A stretch of DNA of 64,000 nucleotides from Camillea tinctor (taxonomy: Eukaryota > Ascomycota > Sordariomycetes > Xylariales > Xylariaceae). This document shows positions 11,526-23,051 of this stretch, one piece after another; within the stretch, counting starts at the first letter, position 1; each line of letters begins with the position of its first letter. The notes under the pieces are model-generated. The model did no database searches and was not told the origin of the DNA. It saw only the letters and a list, made by a program, of their open reading frames with translations. Location of the stretch: positions 1 to 64,000 of the forward strand of contig MU394101.1 in assembly GCA_022578605.1 (NCBI GenBank), read 5' to 3'. The translations under genes and the position numbers were made by a program.

Positions 11526-12840
11526 AGCTTCTTTACTCTCTAGTTAAAAGGGCCCTGTTGAGGATGGGTTTACGTCAGAATGAGTAGTATCTAATAATAG
11601 TGTACCTTAATTAGCGTAGGATGTTGAATCTAGCGGCGCTACGCAAGAGCGCATATATTCTAAGCGAACTATAGTGACCGAAGGCGGGCAGGCTAACCAC
11701 GTCTACACTAAGCTGTTATGTCCACAGCTATGTAATCTTGAGATTCTGTGAGGATGAAATGAATTGCAGGAATATGTCGATCTAGGATCCCATGGTTGGC
11801 TAGTAAGTGCGTATTCGGCGTTTTAGAATGGCATAACTGATAAACTTCCTCTCAGCCAATACTAGCTCTTAGTAAGGATACATTGCTGTTGATTGAGAGG
11901 ATCTTTACAAATTCGTCTTCGTAATAACTAATATGGCCAAGTAGATAACTCGGAGTTATCTAGGACTTCTTGCTGTGTAAAGTCGTCATAGCACAGAAAA
12001 TAAGTAGGTTTGGTCCTTGTTGGACGGTATGATTTGGTATGAATTAATACATATCCAGTTAAGGATTACGATTACTAGAATTGCTCGAAACTTATCACTG
12101 GATTTAGTAAGGGTTCTAAGGTATTGTGAGGAGAAAGTCTTGCTTAACGGCGAAATAAATATCGCAAGCACGTGTGAGTTTTGTGAGTACCGGCCCTAGA
12201 TAGTTGTTCAGGGGTGAAAAAATCAGACGAATGCCTTGAAATTAGGCCAGCTAGACTTTAGACTCTGATATAGATCACGATGATCCAAGTAGCATGCATT
12301 GTAGCTCTATTTAATATGTCGAGAAAATCCAGGGTGAGTGATGAAGATATGCTAATGAGTGATTGTAGTGGGAGGAGCTTGAAGGGGAGGAGACTAACTA
12401 GCAACCTTTTCCTTTGCTTTATCTCTTTATCACAGAAATCTCGACAAGAATTTGGACGTTCAAAATATTGTTGTACTAGACTCAAACTACATCATTAGGG
12501 ATACTATTGATTATACCTAGGAGCACTGCTCTCCTTCTCGAAAAGGTCTGACACGCACTAGTAGTAGACGAATCTGTTGCTTGTTAGGTAATTATAATGA
12601 ATGGTCAGGTAAGTTGTTTGTATTGTCCCCCTTCGACGAAATGCATCCTCATGTGGATCATGAATGTCAATCTAGTTTTATCGCTGTGGTTGAATGCTAT
12701 AAGACAGGGTCGTCTAGATCTACAAAGCAGTGACTTTTCTTCGCCTCCTTTCCCCTTCCTTTACCCAGCTATCCGAGCTAAATCTCCGTTAGAACAGCCC
12801 ACTTTATAAACTCATGAACTTTCCATTTACCCCGTCATAA
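11526..12840. other. AT-rich spacer upstream of SDR relic
   Basis: This stretch may include the decayed 5' half of the SDR relic, but I cannot align any motif. The ORFs at 12017-12199 and 12280-12498 are short and featureless. It also holds the 3' end of the HET-domain gene. Confidence 0.4.
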
Positions 12841-14757
12841 CTATGGGCCGATAACGACACTCTCGTGGCGTCCAGGCCCATACTTACACTCGTTCGGCTG
12901 CGGCAGCGGAAGCTCCAGCTGAACCGGCACTTCCTCTAGCTTGGCGCACTCGCAAGTCGGGGTACCCCAGACAAAGCGTGCAACGATAGCCCTGCCATTG
13001 AGCAGAACCCCCATGCCCCCCTCGTGGCTGAACCGGTACTGCAGCCCGGGGACGCGGTACGCCGTAGCGCCCAGGACCTCACCCAGCGGCCGCAGCATGC
13101 CTACGCGCAAGAGGAACCACCGGCAACAGCGGGGACACTCCGCAGCCACGACCGCCGCGGCGCCGCCGAGATGTATGCGTCGGCCGTGGGTCTCCATGAA
13201 CTCGAGGGGCGAAGCGCCGCGTATGAGGGGATTGCTTACGGCCGCGCTGTCGAGGCACAGCAGCGCAGCCACGGCATCCACGATGCGCGCGCGGATCTCG
13301 GGGTTGGCCTCGCGGCGCAGCGCCTCGAGCGCCTCCCTCAGCTCGGCGGTCCGGCTGCCCCCCGCGAGGTGCTCGAGGATGCCGCGGCGGCTCTGCGCGT
13401 ACAGGCGCACGGCCAGCGCGTCGACGAAGGCTTCCGCGTCCGAGCCCGTGAAGCGCAGGACGAAGTCGACGACCTGCGCCAACACGTGCTTGGGCGGCCG
13501 GCTCCACTCGAAGACCTCGGCGGCGCGGATGCCGCCGAGGTTCTCCATGCGCACGACGGGCACGCGGTTGGTTATGGTGATGTTGCCCGCCGGGGCGGGC
13601 TTGATGACGTGGCCGATGCCGAAGCTCTGGAAGTCCATGTAGCCTTCGAGTCGGGGGTTGCTCGCCGGCGCGTGCGGATCCCGTGTCGGCTTGGGGATCA
13701 TGAAGAGGGGGCTGTAGTCGTTCTTCTCGATGCAGCTCATGGCGATCTGCAGGAGGGCCTCCTGCATGTTGGTGCTGAGCTCGGGCTCGGTCAGGTCGGA
13801 TAGCGAAACGGTTACGAAGGCGCGGAGGTAATCTCGAGGCACTGTCACGCAGCGCCTGGCTAAGAGCTCGTGTGCCACGCCAAATGGCGCTCGTTGGCCT
13901 CCACGCCGCATATCCCGAACCAGCTCCAGCGGGCCAAGCTGCCAAGGGACCAGGTTGTCCCCTATCCTGGCTATCCCCTCGAGATACCGAGTGTCTTGTA
14001 TTTTCCTTACTTCAGTGGACCAGGCTGTGAATATATCCTCGACGAAATCACTCTGGGGTCTCGGGTCTTCGAGTAATGTAAAGTCTTGGAGCATTGCGCG
14101 GATCTTCCTGCTTACGACGAGTTCCATTGCCGTCCACACCCGGCTAAACCATCTCGAACTGCAGAGGGTGCTAATTCCCTGGACTCTGTCGCTTAGCCAG
14201 ACTCCCCGTCGCATAGAGCAGAGCGTCTCTTGGTCGATGTCTGAGAGGTAGGCTACCGTGAACTCGGCTCTCCCGAATATCCGGGGGATGGCCTCAATAA
14301 TCCTTTCCTTAAGTGTCGGTTGCCACTGAGGAACGCTGATATAGTCATGCCATATTTCCGTATTGGCGGGCACATGTGCTGCAAGCCCGAGCGCAATGCG
14401 AGTCGAGATCCCCAGTATCATCTGAGCATCGTGGTGTACGTTCACGGTGGCTAGCTCTAAGGCAGCCGGGTGCCAGACGTGAGAGACCGCTACATATCGT
14501 GCTGCTCGGAATAAGCATTCTAAATGCCGGCTATAAACCAAGATCACTTGTGATAATGTAGGAACAGCTATATGTGCAGTAGTGACACGGGGGTTTTGTA
14601 TGTTATCTGGGTGTTGCAAGGCAAAGGTGCGAGCGAGGGTTTCTTCGGACTGGATCAACAACCCACATTCACAACACACGGCTAGCTGTTCAACACTATC
14701 GGTGCCAAAGCCGAACCAGAGGGATCTCAGCCAAGACTCTTTCGACAACTCAATCAT
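12841..14757 (-). CDS. HET-domain protein
   Basis: Single exon, 638 aa. The N-terminal half carries the HET (heterokaryon incompatibility) domain landmarks in order: YVAVSHVW (88-95, for the family's YxALSYxWG), IWHDYISVPQ (135-144, for LWIDxxCIxQ), VAYLSDID (168-175) and RWFSRVWTAMEL (202-213, for RxWTxQE). The C-terminal 400 residues are not recognised; they include an Ala/Arg/Glu-rich helical stretch (about 440-520) and a Cys-containing ECPRCCRW segment near 555 with a later CEC, which could bind metal. HET proteins act in allorecognition and regulated cell death in filamentous fungi. The conserved Gly after the first motif is replaced (HVWHP) and the usual Cys-Ile-Asn-Gln is VPQ, so this is a divergent member. 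The coding sequence is strongly GC-rich against AT-rich flanks. Confidence 0.83.
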   Translation of the reverse strand: MIELSKESWLRSLWFGFGTDSVEQLAVCCECGLLIQSEETLARTFALQHPDNIQNPRVTTAHIAVPTLSQVILVYSRHLECLFRAARYVAVSHVWHPAALELATVNVHHDAQMILGISTRIALGLAAHVPANTEIWHDYISVPQWQPTLKERIIEAIPRIFGRAEFTVAYLSDIDQETLCSMRRGVWLSDRVQGISTLCSSRWFSRVWTAMELVVSRKIRAMLQDFTLLEDPRPQSDFVEDIFTAWSTEVRKIQDTRYLEGIARIGDNLVPWQLGPLELVRDMRRGGQRAPFGVAHELLARRCVTVPRDYLRAFVTVSLSDLTEPELSTNMQEALLQIAMSCIEKNDYSPLFMIPKPTRDPHAPASNPRLEGYMDFQSFGIGHVIKPAPAGNITITNRVPVVRMENLGGIRAAEVFEWSRPPKHVLAQVVDFVLRFTGSDAEAFVDALAVRLYAQSRRGILEHLAGGSRTAELREALEALRREANPEIRARIVDAVAALLCLDSAAVSNPLIRGASPLEFMETHGRRIHLGGAAAVVAAECPRCCRWFLLRVGMLRPLGEVLGATAYRVPGLQYRFSHEGGMGVLLNGRAIVARFVWGTPTCECAKLEEVPVQLELPLPQPNECKYGPGRHESVVIGP

Positions 14758-17700
14758 AATTCGGGTTCGATTTGGGAGGTTTGATATAATTGTAAATATA
14801 TAATAAAAAGACGAAGCATTTTGATACTGATTCTCTCTAAGCCGGCTAGGTTTAGGTAATTACTTTGTCTACCTAGGTACATAATACGATGCATCTTCGA
14901 ATGTATGTATCTATGTATCTGTATCCCAACTCCAAATCCCCGTCAGCGTAATGTCAAGGGCCTGATGTCTGATGTCCTTTACGCTATATTCCATCGTGCT
15001 TGGGTACATATGTATACCTCAAGGTTGTAAGCGGCAGGTCGTACGACGTGTGACTGGAGAGCTTAAAAGAGTTGTCGGAGTTTGTGTAACATTAAGCACT
15101 AGCGAGTGACGTGGTGGTGGGTGCGCCTGGCGTGTGGGCAACCTTGGACAACCTTGGACAACCTCCAGCACCGGCTCACACTATACGCCGGTTTATTGCC
15201 GAGTTGAGCGTTGTGGTTTGTGTAACGTGAAGTTTAATACTTTTTGGCGTCAAGCGATCGATTGCCTACAAATAAGTATGGTTGATAGGTTATAGGTTAT
15301 AGGTTATAGGTTTAGGTAGGTATGTGCTATTAGGCGCCGATTGACGAGCGTTGCATGCAGGACACAGCCACCGACTTGATTAGCCGGAAGCAGGCAAATG
15401 CATTCTTCCCCTTCGACATGCTCGCCAGCTGAAATTTTCACACCAGGTTGGGTAGACAGTCAAGACAATTATATACAAATCAAGCTCTTATAGGGAAATT
15501 AACCATTCACAAAGGCAACGATCACCATACAGTTGTAAGTCTTCAATAAGGCTCCCATACATGTAGATTATCATTACCTATGCATTAATGTATGTAGTCA
15601 CGAATGAGTCAATAGTCGCAGAACATGGAACTGGCTGATGGCAGTAATGCGACGTGATTTGGTACATAGCTTGACTAATACTCAACTCGCGTGATGCTCG
15701 CCGGTGATACTAGATCCCGCGTGTAATACAACCAATCTGTACACAAATCCAAAAGAAAAGATAATTTGCCCAAATACGTTTTTATGTTACAATCTTCAGC
15801 AGTCTTTACAACCTGAAAACCTGATTTCTATGCAGCAACATGAGACTTGTATGTAGAAATACAAAAATAGAAACATCAGAATACAATATATTCACCATAC
15901 TGCCAGATAATATGGCGATATGACCTGAAACTCGACAAATTCTCAATTCTTTTCGTGCGTTCATATGCGTTGATTGAATCCTGTTCCAATCAAGGCGCTC
16001 CAAATCCTACAAAATGCCTCGTTGATCCGTGGCCAGTATTGAGGCCACCCTTTCGAAGTAACAAAATGCTATCACTTGCACAATCGTGGGCTCTCCGGGG
16101 GCCGACGGGAGGATAAATAAAGAGACATTGTGTCATTTGAGGATCATTGCTTCGTTGTCATTGCCTTGCGCTGTGTCGTAAAGGGGGTTTCTCCGCGGTA
16201 GTAGACAACGTAACATTTTTCGATCACTATGGCTTATGTGATCATATGTAGAATGCTACTGTTCCGCCTAGTGCCATCTATAACTTGAACGATATCGGAA
16301 ATCTGAATCGAACTCGAGTTATTGAGGGGCTACCGGACAGCTTTATTTATGCCCGCACTGAGCGAGAGCAAAACTATGACCCCTTTTTGTTTCTTTTAAT
16401 TAACTAAATATGCCCCCTTTTCAGACCTCATCGACCATCTTCTCATTCTTCTCCGATGATGATAAATAAATCTTGTATCGGTAATGCGTTAACAGTGCAG
16501 GTTCAGCTGCCCAGACAGAAGGCTTTGCAAAATATGCCCAACTAGGAAGGTAAGTAAGGATGGCCATTATTTTTGTCAGGAGATCTAGAACTACGAGACC
16601 TGGTGATCGATCTTCTTACCGAAAAAAGGTTCTGTATGTACATACAACTCTCTTCGACGCCTTCTTCCTGAACAAAGACAAGCCACAGTAGTCATATTCT
16701 GACAAGGGGCTCTTGAACGGGATAATATGCGTCATGAATATCCATTCGGGCCCTATTCAACCCGGTATTACACGCACATAAAAGTCATGCGTCTTCCATT
16801 TCTGGTCCTTAGAACATCTTCAACTTCTTCTGCAGAATTTCACGACATTCGTGGTCTATTGATGACAAAGTCTTTACTAATCCATGTACATATGTGGTCT
16901 TGCCTGTGCATGAACGGCGTAGAGATGCAGTTATTTATATACCAATGTCATTTTCTTGATAATCTTGAATGGTGGTTAGCCGCATCATAGTACCCTTATT
17001 CAAGTTCAAAAGCTAAGAGTTGGAAATAAACAAGGGGTCATGTACTATGTATGCCGTAGGTGATATGAGTGTACCTATCTCAGTGAATTACTTACTCGCT
17101 ATTAAATACAATATTGAACCATGGCAGTTTACATACCAAGTTGATCAACTAAAAGATTCGGATTTCGCTCCCCAAATAAGTCAGCTTGTGGTCCTCTCAG
17201 CCCTGTAAGTCTAGCAGGTTACACAATAGTTGACGCCATATTTGCAGTATTGGGTACACGCACATTGGCTTGTGCGTATTAAACTAACCCGTACAGTTGG
17301 GATCAACAACACCACCCCTGCAATAAATGCCTTCATCGAAATATTTTGCTATTCAGAATTTACTTACTATTCTCTCATGCCTCGATAAATCTTACCACTA
17401 CACTACTACCGTCTTGCATCGCCTTGGTGTTCTAAATGTGTCAGGAATCATTATGCCGCCCTTTCGGCTTTTGGTTAGGAATCACTATAATACAACAGTC
17501 ATACGATGGGGAGTAAACTGACAAGAGTTCGAATGACTTGATCTCCGTGTTTGAATCATGATCCAGTTGTCTTGACTACACCGCTTCCAACCTAGCCATA
17601 GTGCTCACCACGCATCTGCCCTTGACTATACGAGAATGGCAGTTATAGAGGAGATTTGGATAATTCTCAACCACTTAGGTGACATAGGGCAGTATTAATG

Positions 17701-18759
17701 CAGCTTATTACAGGTGCTGTACATACTGCTTTTGAGACCTTCCAGCAATGTATCGAGCCCCCCTTTTCGAAATATTTAGATCGAAAATGATAAATATAAT
17801 AAATGCCTATTCCCCAGATTTTGGAAATTCCCCGAGACATAAAATGGGTCAGAAACCCTGCCATGTTAATATCCGATAACTTTACATCAACATCAGTAGC
17901 TGATATTTATAGAATATGATATCCTGAGTTAGCATTAAAACACTTATAATGATTCCAAATGGGAATCAAACACTTGGTAGACCTTTATTGATTATATGAT
18001 GGATAAGTACGCGTCTCGATATATGGACTTGTACCATTGAATTAAAACTAACAAGACCGTATATTGGATTGCTTCTACATATTCCAACTAAGCCACTCAT
18101 ATACCAACACTACATAACTCAAACCCCAGGTCAATTATCCAAACTAAAGTCTCTTGAGCCAAGCCTGATATTGTTCTGGTTTTAGATCACGACGTGAATA
18201 CAGCCTTAAGAATATTTAGCAATACATGACAAAACGTAGCTTAAGGTACATGAAATCATAAAGTCGTCTAAACTAATCACAGAATGACAAAATATTGTTC
18301 TAAAGGTGACAACCAAGCTATCTTAAATAGCAGGTGTTGGTTATGGTTTAAATTACAGCCCCCTAAGGCAAACAAGCGACAGGATTACCCCTAATTATTT
18401 TGTTAACATATAGGACGGTAGCTTCTAATACCTCAACCCCGGTTAATAGATGTAGGCACCATTGCCGAATAGTCATGAGCATTTGACCTTCCTATTCATG
18501 ATAGCTACAAAGAGGGGACATGTTAGATCTCCAACCTAACCCCGCGTTGTATAGGATGACCTCACAATTCCACCCTATTCCCGAGAAGACACGACCAGGG
18601 GCTACAGATACTAACATACTTTTGACATCACCTCTACCCATTGACGCAAATAATATTGTCATCTTCTTCTTATATGTTCAAATTTGCATGAGACCAATAA
18701 AGGAAGGTTACAAATTTGAAGTTGTTGCGAATCATACTGATCATAGACAGTTAGCTAAT
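14758..18759. other. 4-kb AT-rich spacer with short tandem repeats
   Basis: No gene is recognised over 4 kb. Short repeats: ACCTTGGACA-type units at 15139-15162, and (GGTTATA)n at about 15288-15310. An ACCTAGGT palindrome is at 14871-14878. The short ORFs at 16727-16990, 17020-17208 and 17327-17521 lack motifs and have codon use like the surrounding non-coding DNA. Confidence 0.5.
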
Positions 18760-20115
18760 ATGGCAACACTCACTTTAGCCTCATGGGCAACCAATTTGAC
18801 TTACAGCGATCTAACCCCCTCCGTTATTGACTCCGCGGTTAAGAGTGTCTACAACTGGGCCGGTTGCGCCATCGGCGGGTTCGCGCAAGACGCCCCCCAG
18901 ATCGCGCTAAACACCACGCGCGTAGCCTTCGGCGGCCCGCCGACCTCGAGCATTCTCGGCGCGAACGGCTCCATCGGCGACGGGTTCGCGGACGCGCAAG
19001 TCGCCGCGTTCGTGAACGGCGTGGCGTCGCACGTCGACGACTACGACGACACCCTCCTCGAGACCATCATCCACCCCACCGGCGTCGTAGCGAGCGCCCT
19101 CCTCGCCGTCGCCGAGTGGCGCGCCCCCGTCTCCGGCCCCGAGTTCCTGACCGCGCTCGTGGCCGGCGTGGAAGCCGAGAGCAAGCTCAGCTTGGCCGTG
19201 TGGCCCGAGCACTACGACGTGGGCTGGCACAGCACGAGCACTACCGGGTCCATCGGCGCGGCCGTCGCGGTCGGCAAGCTCGTCGGGTTGGACACGCCGC
19301 GCATGCAGCACGCTATCGGGGTTGCGTCCACGCAGGTCGTCGGGATGCAGGCGTTCTTCGGCTCGATGACCAAGTCTTTCCACATCGGGCGCGCCGCGCA
19401 GGGCGGGATGCTAGCCGCGCTCCTGGCCGAGAACGGGTACACGAGCTCGCTGGAGGCGCTGGAAGCGCAGTACGGCTGGCTGCACGTCGTGAGCACGCGC
19501 GAGAACGCGAGCGCGGTTTTCGCGCAGCTGGGCCAGACGTGGGAGATCGAGAAGAATACGTTCAAGCCTTTCCCCTGCGGCATCGTGCTTCATCCGATCA
19601 TCGATGGCTGCATCCAGCTGCGGAATCAGACCGCGAGCGAGGGCAAATCGATCGCGGGGATCCAAAGCGTCGATCTCCGGGTCAACCCGGAGGTGCTCAT
19701 TCTGACGGGGCAGACCGACCCCCAGACGGGGCTAGAGGGCAAGTTTAGCGTCTACCACGCGGCAGCTGTGGGCCTGTTATATGGCGAGGCAACGCCAACG
19801 CAGTTCACGGACGCGGTGGTAAAGAACACAACGGTGGTGGACATGAGGAAGAAAGTCAACGTTACTACAGATGACGGTGTCAGCGAGGACCAGGCATACA
19901 TCTCGGTCGTGTTCGAAGATGGAAGCACTCTGGAAAAGCATATTGAACATGCAGTTGGTAGTCTAGAGAACCCTCTGTCGGTGGATGATCTAAAGAGGAA
20001 ATTCATGGACCAGGTCTCCCGTCAGATCGGAGTTCCTAGGGCCGAGAAGGCATACGAAGCTTTTACTAATATTGCCAACATGACGGATGTTGGGAAGATA
20101 CGAATGACATTCTAG
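18760..20115 (+). CDS. MmgE/PrpD family protein
   Basis: Single exon, 451 aa. Family motifs are clear: VDDYDDTLLETIIHPTG (about 92-108), GWHSTSTTGSIGAAVAVG (about 154-171) and SFHIGRAAQGGMLAALL (about 206-222). The MmgE/PrpD family includes 2-methylcitrate dehydratase and cis-aconitate decarboxylase, so the likely reaction is a dehydration or decarboxylation on a tricarboxylate-like substrate; the exact substrate cannot be read from the sequence. I start at ATG 18760 (MATLTLASWATNLTY), where family-like sequence begins. The frame stays open for 80 more codons upstream to 18520, but that part is AT-rich and featureless. No signal peptide or targeting sequence is obvious. The gene stands alone, with AT-rich spacers on both sides, so no pathway neighbours are available; its GC-rich third positions contrast with the flanks. 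Confidence 0.85.
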   Translation: MATLTLASWATNLTYSDLTPSVIDSAVKSVYNWAGCAIGGFAQDAPQIALNTTRVAFGGPPTSSILGANGSIGDGFADAQVAAFVNGVASHVDDYDDTLLETIIHPTGVVASALLAVAEWRAPVSGPEFLTALVAGVEAESKLSLAVWPEHYDVGWHSTSTTGSIGAAVAVGKLVGLDTPRMQHAIGVASTQVVGMQAFFGSMTKSFHIGRAAQGGMLAALLAENGYTSSLEALEAQYGWLHVVSTRENASAVFAQLGQTWEIEKNTFKPFPCGIVLHPIIDGCIQLRNQTASEGKSIAGIQSVDLRVNPEVLILTGQTDPQTGLEGKFSVYHAAAVGLLYGEATPTQFTDAVVKNTTVVDMRKKVNVTTDDGVSEDQAYISVVFEDGSTLEKHIEHAVGSLENPLSVDDLKRKFMDQVSRQIGVPRAEKAYEAFTNIANMTDVGKIRMTF

Positions 20116-21024
20116 TATTAGGTTGTGATATTAGGTTATGGTATTATTGGCTTAGCCCTCACTTGTTCTTAGTTATAATAGTAGCGCTATTAAAAAGTAT
20201 TACCCTGATATTCTTAGTGATTTATGACTTCTCGATAAGATGGAGGTATATAGCCGTATAAAATTTTTCAACATGTGCCTATATTATGATAATAATATCG
20301 TTGTTTATTTTGCCAACGTCTAGTACAAATGGACCTCGTATTGTCACCATCTGTACAATGTCTGCTGCGAATGTTTTTATCCACCAGTAAGGTAAAGTTC
20401 AATATAAAACCCTTAATGTGACACAAATAATCGAGAAATTTCCTCTTTCGTTTATGTACTTTTCTCGAATATCTCGATACTAGATCTTTAAGAGGGGATG
20501 GCATAAAGTCAACAAAGATGAGACGGCGATTTATGGGATCTCGGTAAAGCTAGCCAGGTACTTACAAAAAATGGCGATAAATAAACGGATAGGCTTTTAG
20601 AAGTTCAAATGGCTCAACGATTCATCCTTACAACTTATGCATCGACCCTTCGGAGCATATACATTATGGCCGCTGGCCCCACTTAACATATCAAATAGGG
20701 GGGAGGAGATTAATTAAGACCTTAAAATCATTCACCCTCATTTGAGCGTTAAACCGAAGCCTCAGACGTAGGATATCCTGTAGATTCAAAATCCAGGCTC
20801 CTTGCAGTTTTGGAGAAGGGGTGTGGCAGCAAATGATTGGCGTCAAGATTGAGAAGTTAGGTTTCCTTACAGGAAAGCCTAAGAGGAGATATACCACGAT
20901 TTAACTAAGCCCCTATTAATACCCAGCACATACTTTCTCTTGGTAAATATCTACAGTTTCCATTTTTCTTTCAGTATAGTCAGCTCAGCTCCACCCCAAA
21001 TACTTCTTATATACATCAGTCGTC
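20116..21024. other. Spacer, promoter of 21025 gene
   Basis: AT-rich 0.9 kb containing the PrpD 3' end and the promoter of the next gene. No coding sequence is recognised. Confidence 0.45.
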
Positions 21025-21489
21025 ATGGCTTCGCTTGCGCCCCCTAATATGAATACGGAGTTAATCAGTAACGTGTCTACCGATGATCAAGACTTTTGGA
21101 GTCTTGAAGATGAAAGCGATCAAAGCGACTCATCTTCCCTCAGTTTCTTGACTGCCTCTCAACCCAGAGAAGCAAGGAAGTCCGCAGAAGACTCCAGATG
21201 GGAGTCAGAAAGCAGTACACCCCGCCAAACATATACTACCTACGACAACGAACCACCCTGCTATAAGTTCCGCGAAAGACGTAGTCACCGCTGGGGTTAC
21301 TTCTCAAGTGTTATTTCTACCAACTGGCACCGGATACGATCCAGAGTCAAATCAATATTCTGGGACCCGGTACGGTCAACCATCAAAACAGTACTCAGTC
21401 CGATCGGTTTATTCGTGTGCGGCTCTCTGTCTCTCCTATTATGGAGCTTCCATACATATCCGTTTTCCCCCATGGCTGACAGGTTCTAG
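21025..21489 (+). CDS. Hypothetical protein, Ser/Asp-rich with C-terminal membrane segment
   Basis: Single exon, 154 aa, starting MASLAPPNMNTELISN at an ATG with a good context (gtcATGGCT). Residues 15-75 are rich in Ser, Asp and Glu and look disordered. A basic stretch follows (about 85-115, many Arg, Lys, Trp), then a hydrophobic segment (about 122-143, VLSPIGLFVCGSLSLLLW) that fits one transmembrane helix, with a 10-residue tail. The topology would be a tail-anchored protein with a cytosolic acidic head. I do not recognise a family. It is the first of five unrecognised genes in 21.0-26.4 kb. A 77-codon ORF overlapping it in another frame is a shadow. Confidence 0.5.
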   Translation: MASLAPPNMNTELISNVSTDDQDFWSLEDESDQSDSSSLSFLTASQPREARKSAEDSRWESESSTPRQTYTTYDNEPPCYKFRERRSHRWGYFSSVISTNWHRIRSRVKSIFWDPVRSTIKTVLSPIGLFVCGSLSLLLWSFHTYPFSPMADRF

Positions 21490-21903
21490 CGGCGTGTGCT
21501 TTGTTGTAGTAACTTCAGTCGTGTGTTGGTGGCTATCGTAACAAATCGGACTGGAGAACTTTCCAGAGTCGTCAGGTGCTGAAGTTAGAATACTCTTAGT
21601 CGAAGATAGCCGCGCTGAAGCAACACGATAACTATGTGAGGATTCAATTAGCCGTGGAACGAGAAAAGGATATCACGGGGGCTAAGTTATATGGACGATT
21701 TTTTTAATGGGAGTATGTTGGATCATACTATCGGACGTAGCTTTCTTTTATTTACATGCTGATACACCCAGACGCAGGATTAGTAACAAGACAAGGGAGG
21801 CACAAACAGCAGGCAGAATCATAGGTATTCATATATGGCCGAAACAATACATCATGTTAAATATACTCGTAGTCAGTAATGACAATATGAATATTGTCAC
21901 CAA

Positions 21904-22542
21904 TCACGGTTCCATCTTCTCTAACACCCACCTTCCTAAACACCAAAAGGTAAAGACATGGAGACCCCACTGCACTCTATTAGAACAGTCATTCCCATGG
22001 CCAAGCAAACGGGCAAATTGCCTATTATTAGGCGACACCCCGTTGCGCATAGATTGTGTGATATCAGTACCATCCCAGATAACATTAGCAAACTCCCTCC
22101 CGGACAACGTCAAACACTCGATCTTCCATCTCTCAGCAAAGGCGGGGATTATACCGACGAACGTCGCATTATTTCCCCACTGGCAAGTAGGAAGATCCTG
22201 GAAGGACTTAATGCACTCTAACACACTCGAAATAAAATCTGTCGGCGATCTCTGATGGGCACTCTCAAGGTCATTAAGCTTCAATAAGCCCAACCACACG
22301 TCTTTAGCAGCGACTCCTGTCAAACATCAGTTTACCCTAATTCAACCAACAGGCCTCTAGGTAAACTCACCTTGGCTACCATTATCGCCCTGACTTCCTT
22401 GTCCTTCAGTACAGCTCAGCTGCTGCTGCATCTGGTCCAACGTATTCTGCATTTGAGCCATCTGGTTCTGCAATTGGATAACGTTATTCTCCAATGATAT
22501 AACCTTCGATGTAAGATACTGTAGGTTTGGTGGATCCAACAT
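21904..22542 (-). CDS. Hypothetical coiled-coil protein
   Basis: Exons 22542-22371 and 22316-21904 (194 aa). The 54-bp intron has GTGAGT and GACAG ends, with matched phase 1+2. Residues about 8-43 form a heptad-like, Gln/Leu/Met-rich coiled coil, followed by a Gly/Ser/Gln linker with repeated GSQG (about 46-58). The C-terminal 130 residues look like a small globular domain with a Trp/Cys-rich end (VFTFWCLGRWVLEKMEP). No known family is recognised. The coiled coil suggests oligomerisation. It is on the same strand as the next two genes and convergent with the 21025 gene. The start at 22542 is chosen because the coiled coil begins right after it; an in-frame ATG at 22635 would add a 31-residue unlikely extension. 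Confidence 0.55.
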
Positions 22543-23051
22543 TTTGAATACTGTCGGGGGATTTGCTGGGTTTCTCCAATAACAAAGAACACAATAACCT
22601 AACCTAGACCTAAGAACCTGGAATCTTCTCAGCATCAGATGGGGGGCTGTCCTCCTTTATGTATCCAAGAGCTGAGGCCATGCACAGACCATATTGTTGT
22701 AATCCAGCAGATAACTGGTAAACTGCAGAAAGGCATGCTACCCTCCTATTATATTGGGAGAATGCGAAGCAAGCGCGGAACCCGCCAAATTCAAATGATC
22801 GCGTTCGATTTGATTGGAAGACTTGATTTTCGGATCCCTGAATCACCAATCTTTAAGACTTGTTCTATGTCATATAAGCATCATGTAGGTATATGCATTA
22901 TGTAAGTAGGAACAAAGTGAGTTCGGACACTATTCATGTGTACTCATCACGATTATACATCCAAAGAGTGCTCTCGCAGTAAGACAAGACAGTAATTACA
23001 TGTATATCTTCCCCGATTCCCATACCCAAGCGTTTGCTAACCAAACACCAA

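Noticed and set aside
13024..13803. Plus-strand ORF (259 codons) and other ORFs over the HET gene
   Set aside because: Antisense shadows of a GC-rich coding exon, rich in Ala/Arg/Glu with no motif.
15288..15310. Telomere-like repeat from GGTTATA units
   Set aside because: The fungal telomere unit is TTAGGG; these few units differ and are internal.
18520..18759. 80-codon N-terminal extension of the PrpD frame
   Set aside because: AT-rich, without family similarity or targeting features; the family domain starts right after the ATG at 18760.
18864..19748. Plus-strand ORF (294 codons) inside the PrpD gene
   Set aside because: Out-of-frame, Arg-rich shadow caused by high GC in third positions.
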